The notes under the pieces were generated by a model. It searched no databases. It was not told where the DNA came from and saw nothing but the letters and a program-made list of their open reading frames with translations. A stretch of DNA of 5,815 bases from Alphaproteobacteria bacterium. Its GTDB lineage: Bacteria > Pseudomonadota > Alphaproteobacteria > Micropepsales > Micropepsaceae. Positions within the stretch are counted from its first letter, which is position 1. Every line of letters begins with the position of its first letter. Below are positions 5,188-5,815 of this stretch, piece after piece. A program made the position numbers and the translations under genes. Location of the stretch: contig JAATGK010000095.1 in the NCBI GenBank assembly GCA_015654715.1, positions 1 to 5,815 on the forward strand, written 5' to 3'.

Positions 5188-5217
5188 CGAGGCCCCCCGG
5201 CTGACTCGCTTCGGATC

Positions 5218-5815
5218 TTACTCCGCGTTCCTGAGTTCTGCCATCGCGGCGCGTTTGTCGCGCAGGGCGCTTTTCATGCTCCGTTGCAGGCGGTCGAAGG
5301 CGCGCACTTCGATCTGGCGCACGCGCTCGCGGCTGATGCCGAATTTGTGACTCAGTTCTTCCAGCGTCGCCGGATCGTCCTGCAAGCGGCGGGCCTGGAT
5401 GATCTCGCGTTCGCGTTCGGGCAGTTCGCCCAAGGCCGCGGCGAGCAGCGCTTTGCGCTCGTCGACTTCCTGGGTCTCCGCCAGCCGGGTTTCCTGGTCG
5501 AGGGTCTCGTCGGGCAGCCAGTCCTGCCATTCGCTTTCGGATTCCGAGCGCAGCGGTGCGTTGAGCGAACTATCGGGCGCCGACAGGCGGCGGTTCATGC
5601 TGGTGACTTCGGTGGCGGCGACGCCGAGCTGCTCGGACAGCACCGCCAGATGTTCGGGCGTCAGATCGCCTTCTTCGATGGCGTTGATCTTCGATTTGGC
5701 CTTGCGCAGGTTGAAGAACAGCTTCTTCTGATCGGTGGTGGTGCCGATTTTCACCAAGCTCCACGAGCGCAGGATGAATTCCTGGATCGAGGCGCGGATC
5801 CACCACATCGCATAA
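5218..5815 (-). CDS. rpoH: RNA polymerase sigma-32 factor RpoH, 5' end cut off by the window edge
   Basis: RpoH directs RNA polymerase to heat-shock promoters (chaperones and proteases). The 198 residues present begin inside region 2.4 with [26 protein letters not shown], which recognises the -10 element. They continue with QKKLFFNLR (29-37), the RpoH box that sets this factor apart from RpoD. The C-terminal part holds [17 protein letters not shown] (region 4.1) and [24 protein letters not shown], the region 4.2 helix-turn-helix that binds the -35 element. It ends at TAA 5220-5218. RpoH proteins are about 290-300 residues, so roughly 100 N-terminal residues lie beyond position 5815. ATG 5808 is internal and not the true start. 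Alphaproteobacteria often have more than one rpoH; which copy this is cannot be decided here. Confidence 0.97.
   Translation of the reverse strand, partial: YAMWWIRASIQEFILRSWSLVKIGTTTDQKKLFFNLRKAKSKINAIEEGDLTPEHLAVLSEQLGVAATEVTSMNRRLSAPDSSLNAPLRSESESEWQDWLPDETLDQETRLAETQEVDERKALLAAALGELPEREREIIQARRLQDDPATLEELSHKFGISRERVRQIEVRAFDRLQRSMKSALRDKRAAMAELRNAE

Overview
The window looks like ordinary chromosome from a GC-rich alphaproteobacterium. Three things point there: a SerC of the alphaproteobacterial type behind a candidate serC leader RNA, an RpoH sigma factor with a typical alphaproteobacterial C-terminal half, and a minus-strand promoter of TTGACT / 17 bp / TATCTA. The genus cannot be fixed from this sequence. 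Both ends cut through genes: serC lacks its 3' end at position 1, and rpoH lacks its 5' end at position 5815.

Region by region. (a) 1-820, minus strand: the first 245 codons of serC (serine and vitamin B6 biosynthesis), with a short leader whose last hairpin contains the ribosome binding site, and a strong promoter. (b) 967-1710, minus strand: a minimal nucleotidyltransferase (MNT) gene overlapping a HEPN-domain gene by 4 bases, the usual layout of an MNT/HEPN toxin-antitoxin-like pair. The HEPN gene is frameshifted at a run of eight G on its coding strand. (c) 1911-2342, plus strand: a small exported protein that looks like a degenerate NlpC/P60 domain without the expected Cys and His. (d) 2346-2381: an imperfect palindrome between convergent genes. 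(e) 2390-3570, minus strand: queD then phzF, probably one operon. (f) 3743-4653, plus strand: a membrane protein of unknown function, then a possible 49-codon gene that starts at a TTG overlapping the previous stop. (g) 4666-5815, minus strand: the C-terminal two thirds of rpoH, followed 30 bp later by a small exported protein of unknown function that may be co-transcribed.

There is no sign of a prophage, insertion sequence, CRISPR array, tRNA or rRNA. The most interesting items are the HEPN frameshift in a homopolymer (mutation, phase variation or sequencing error), the serC leader, the apparently catalytically dead NlpC/P60-like protein, and the small TTG-start gene. I did not find a clearly new multi-gene system.
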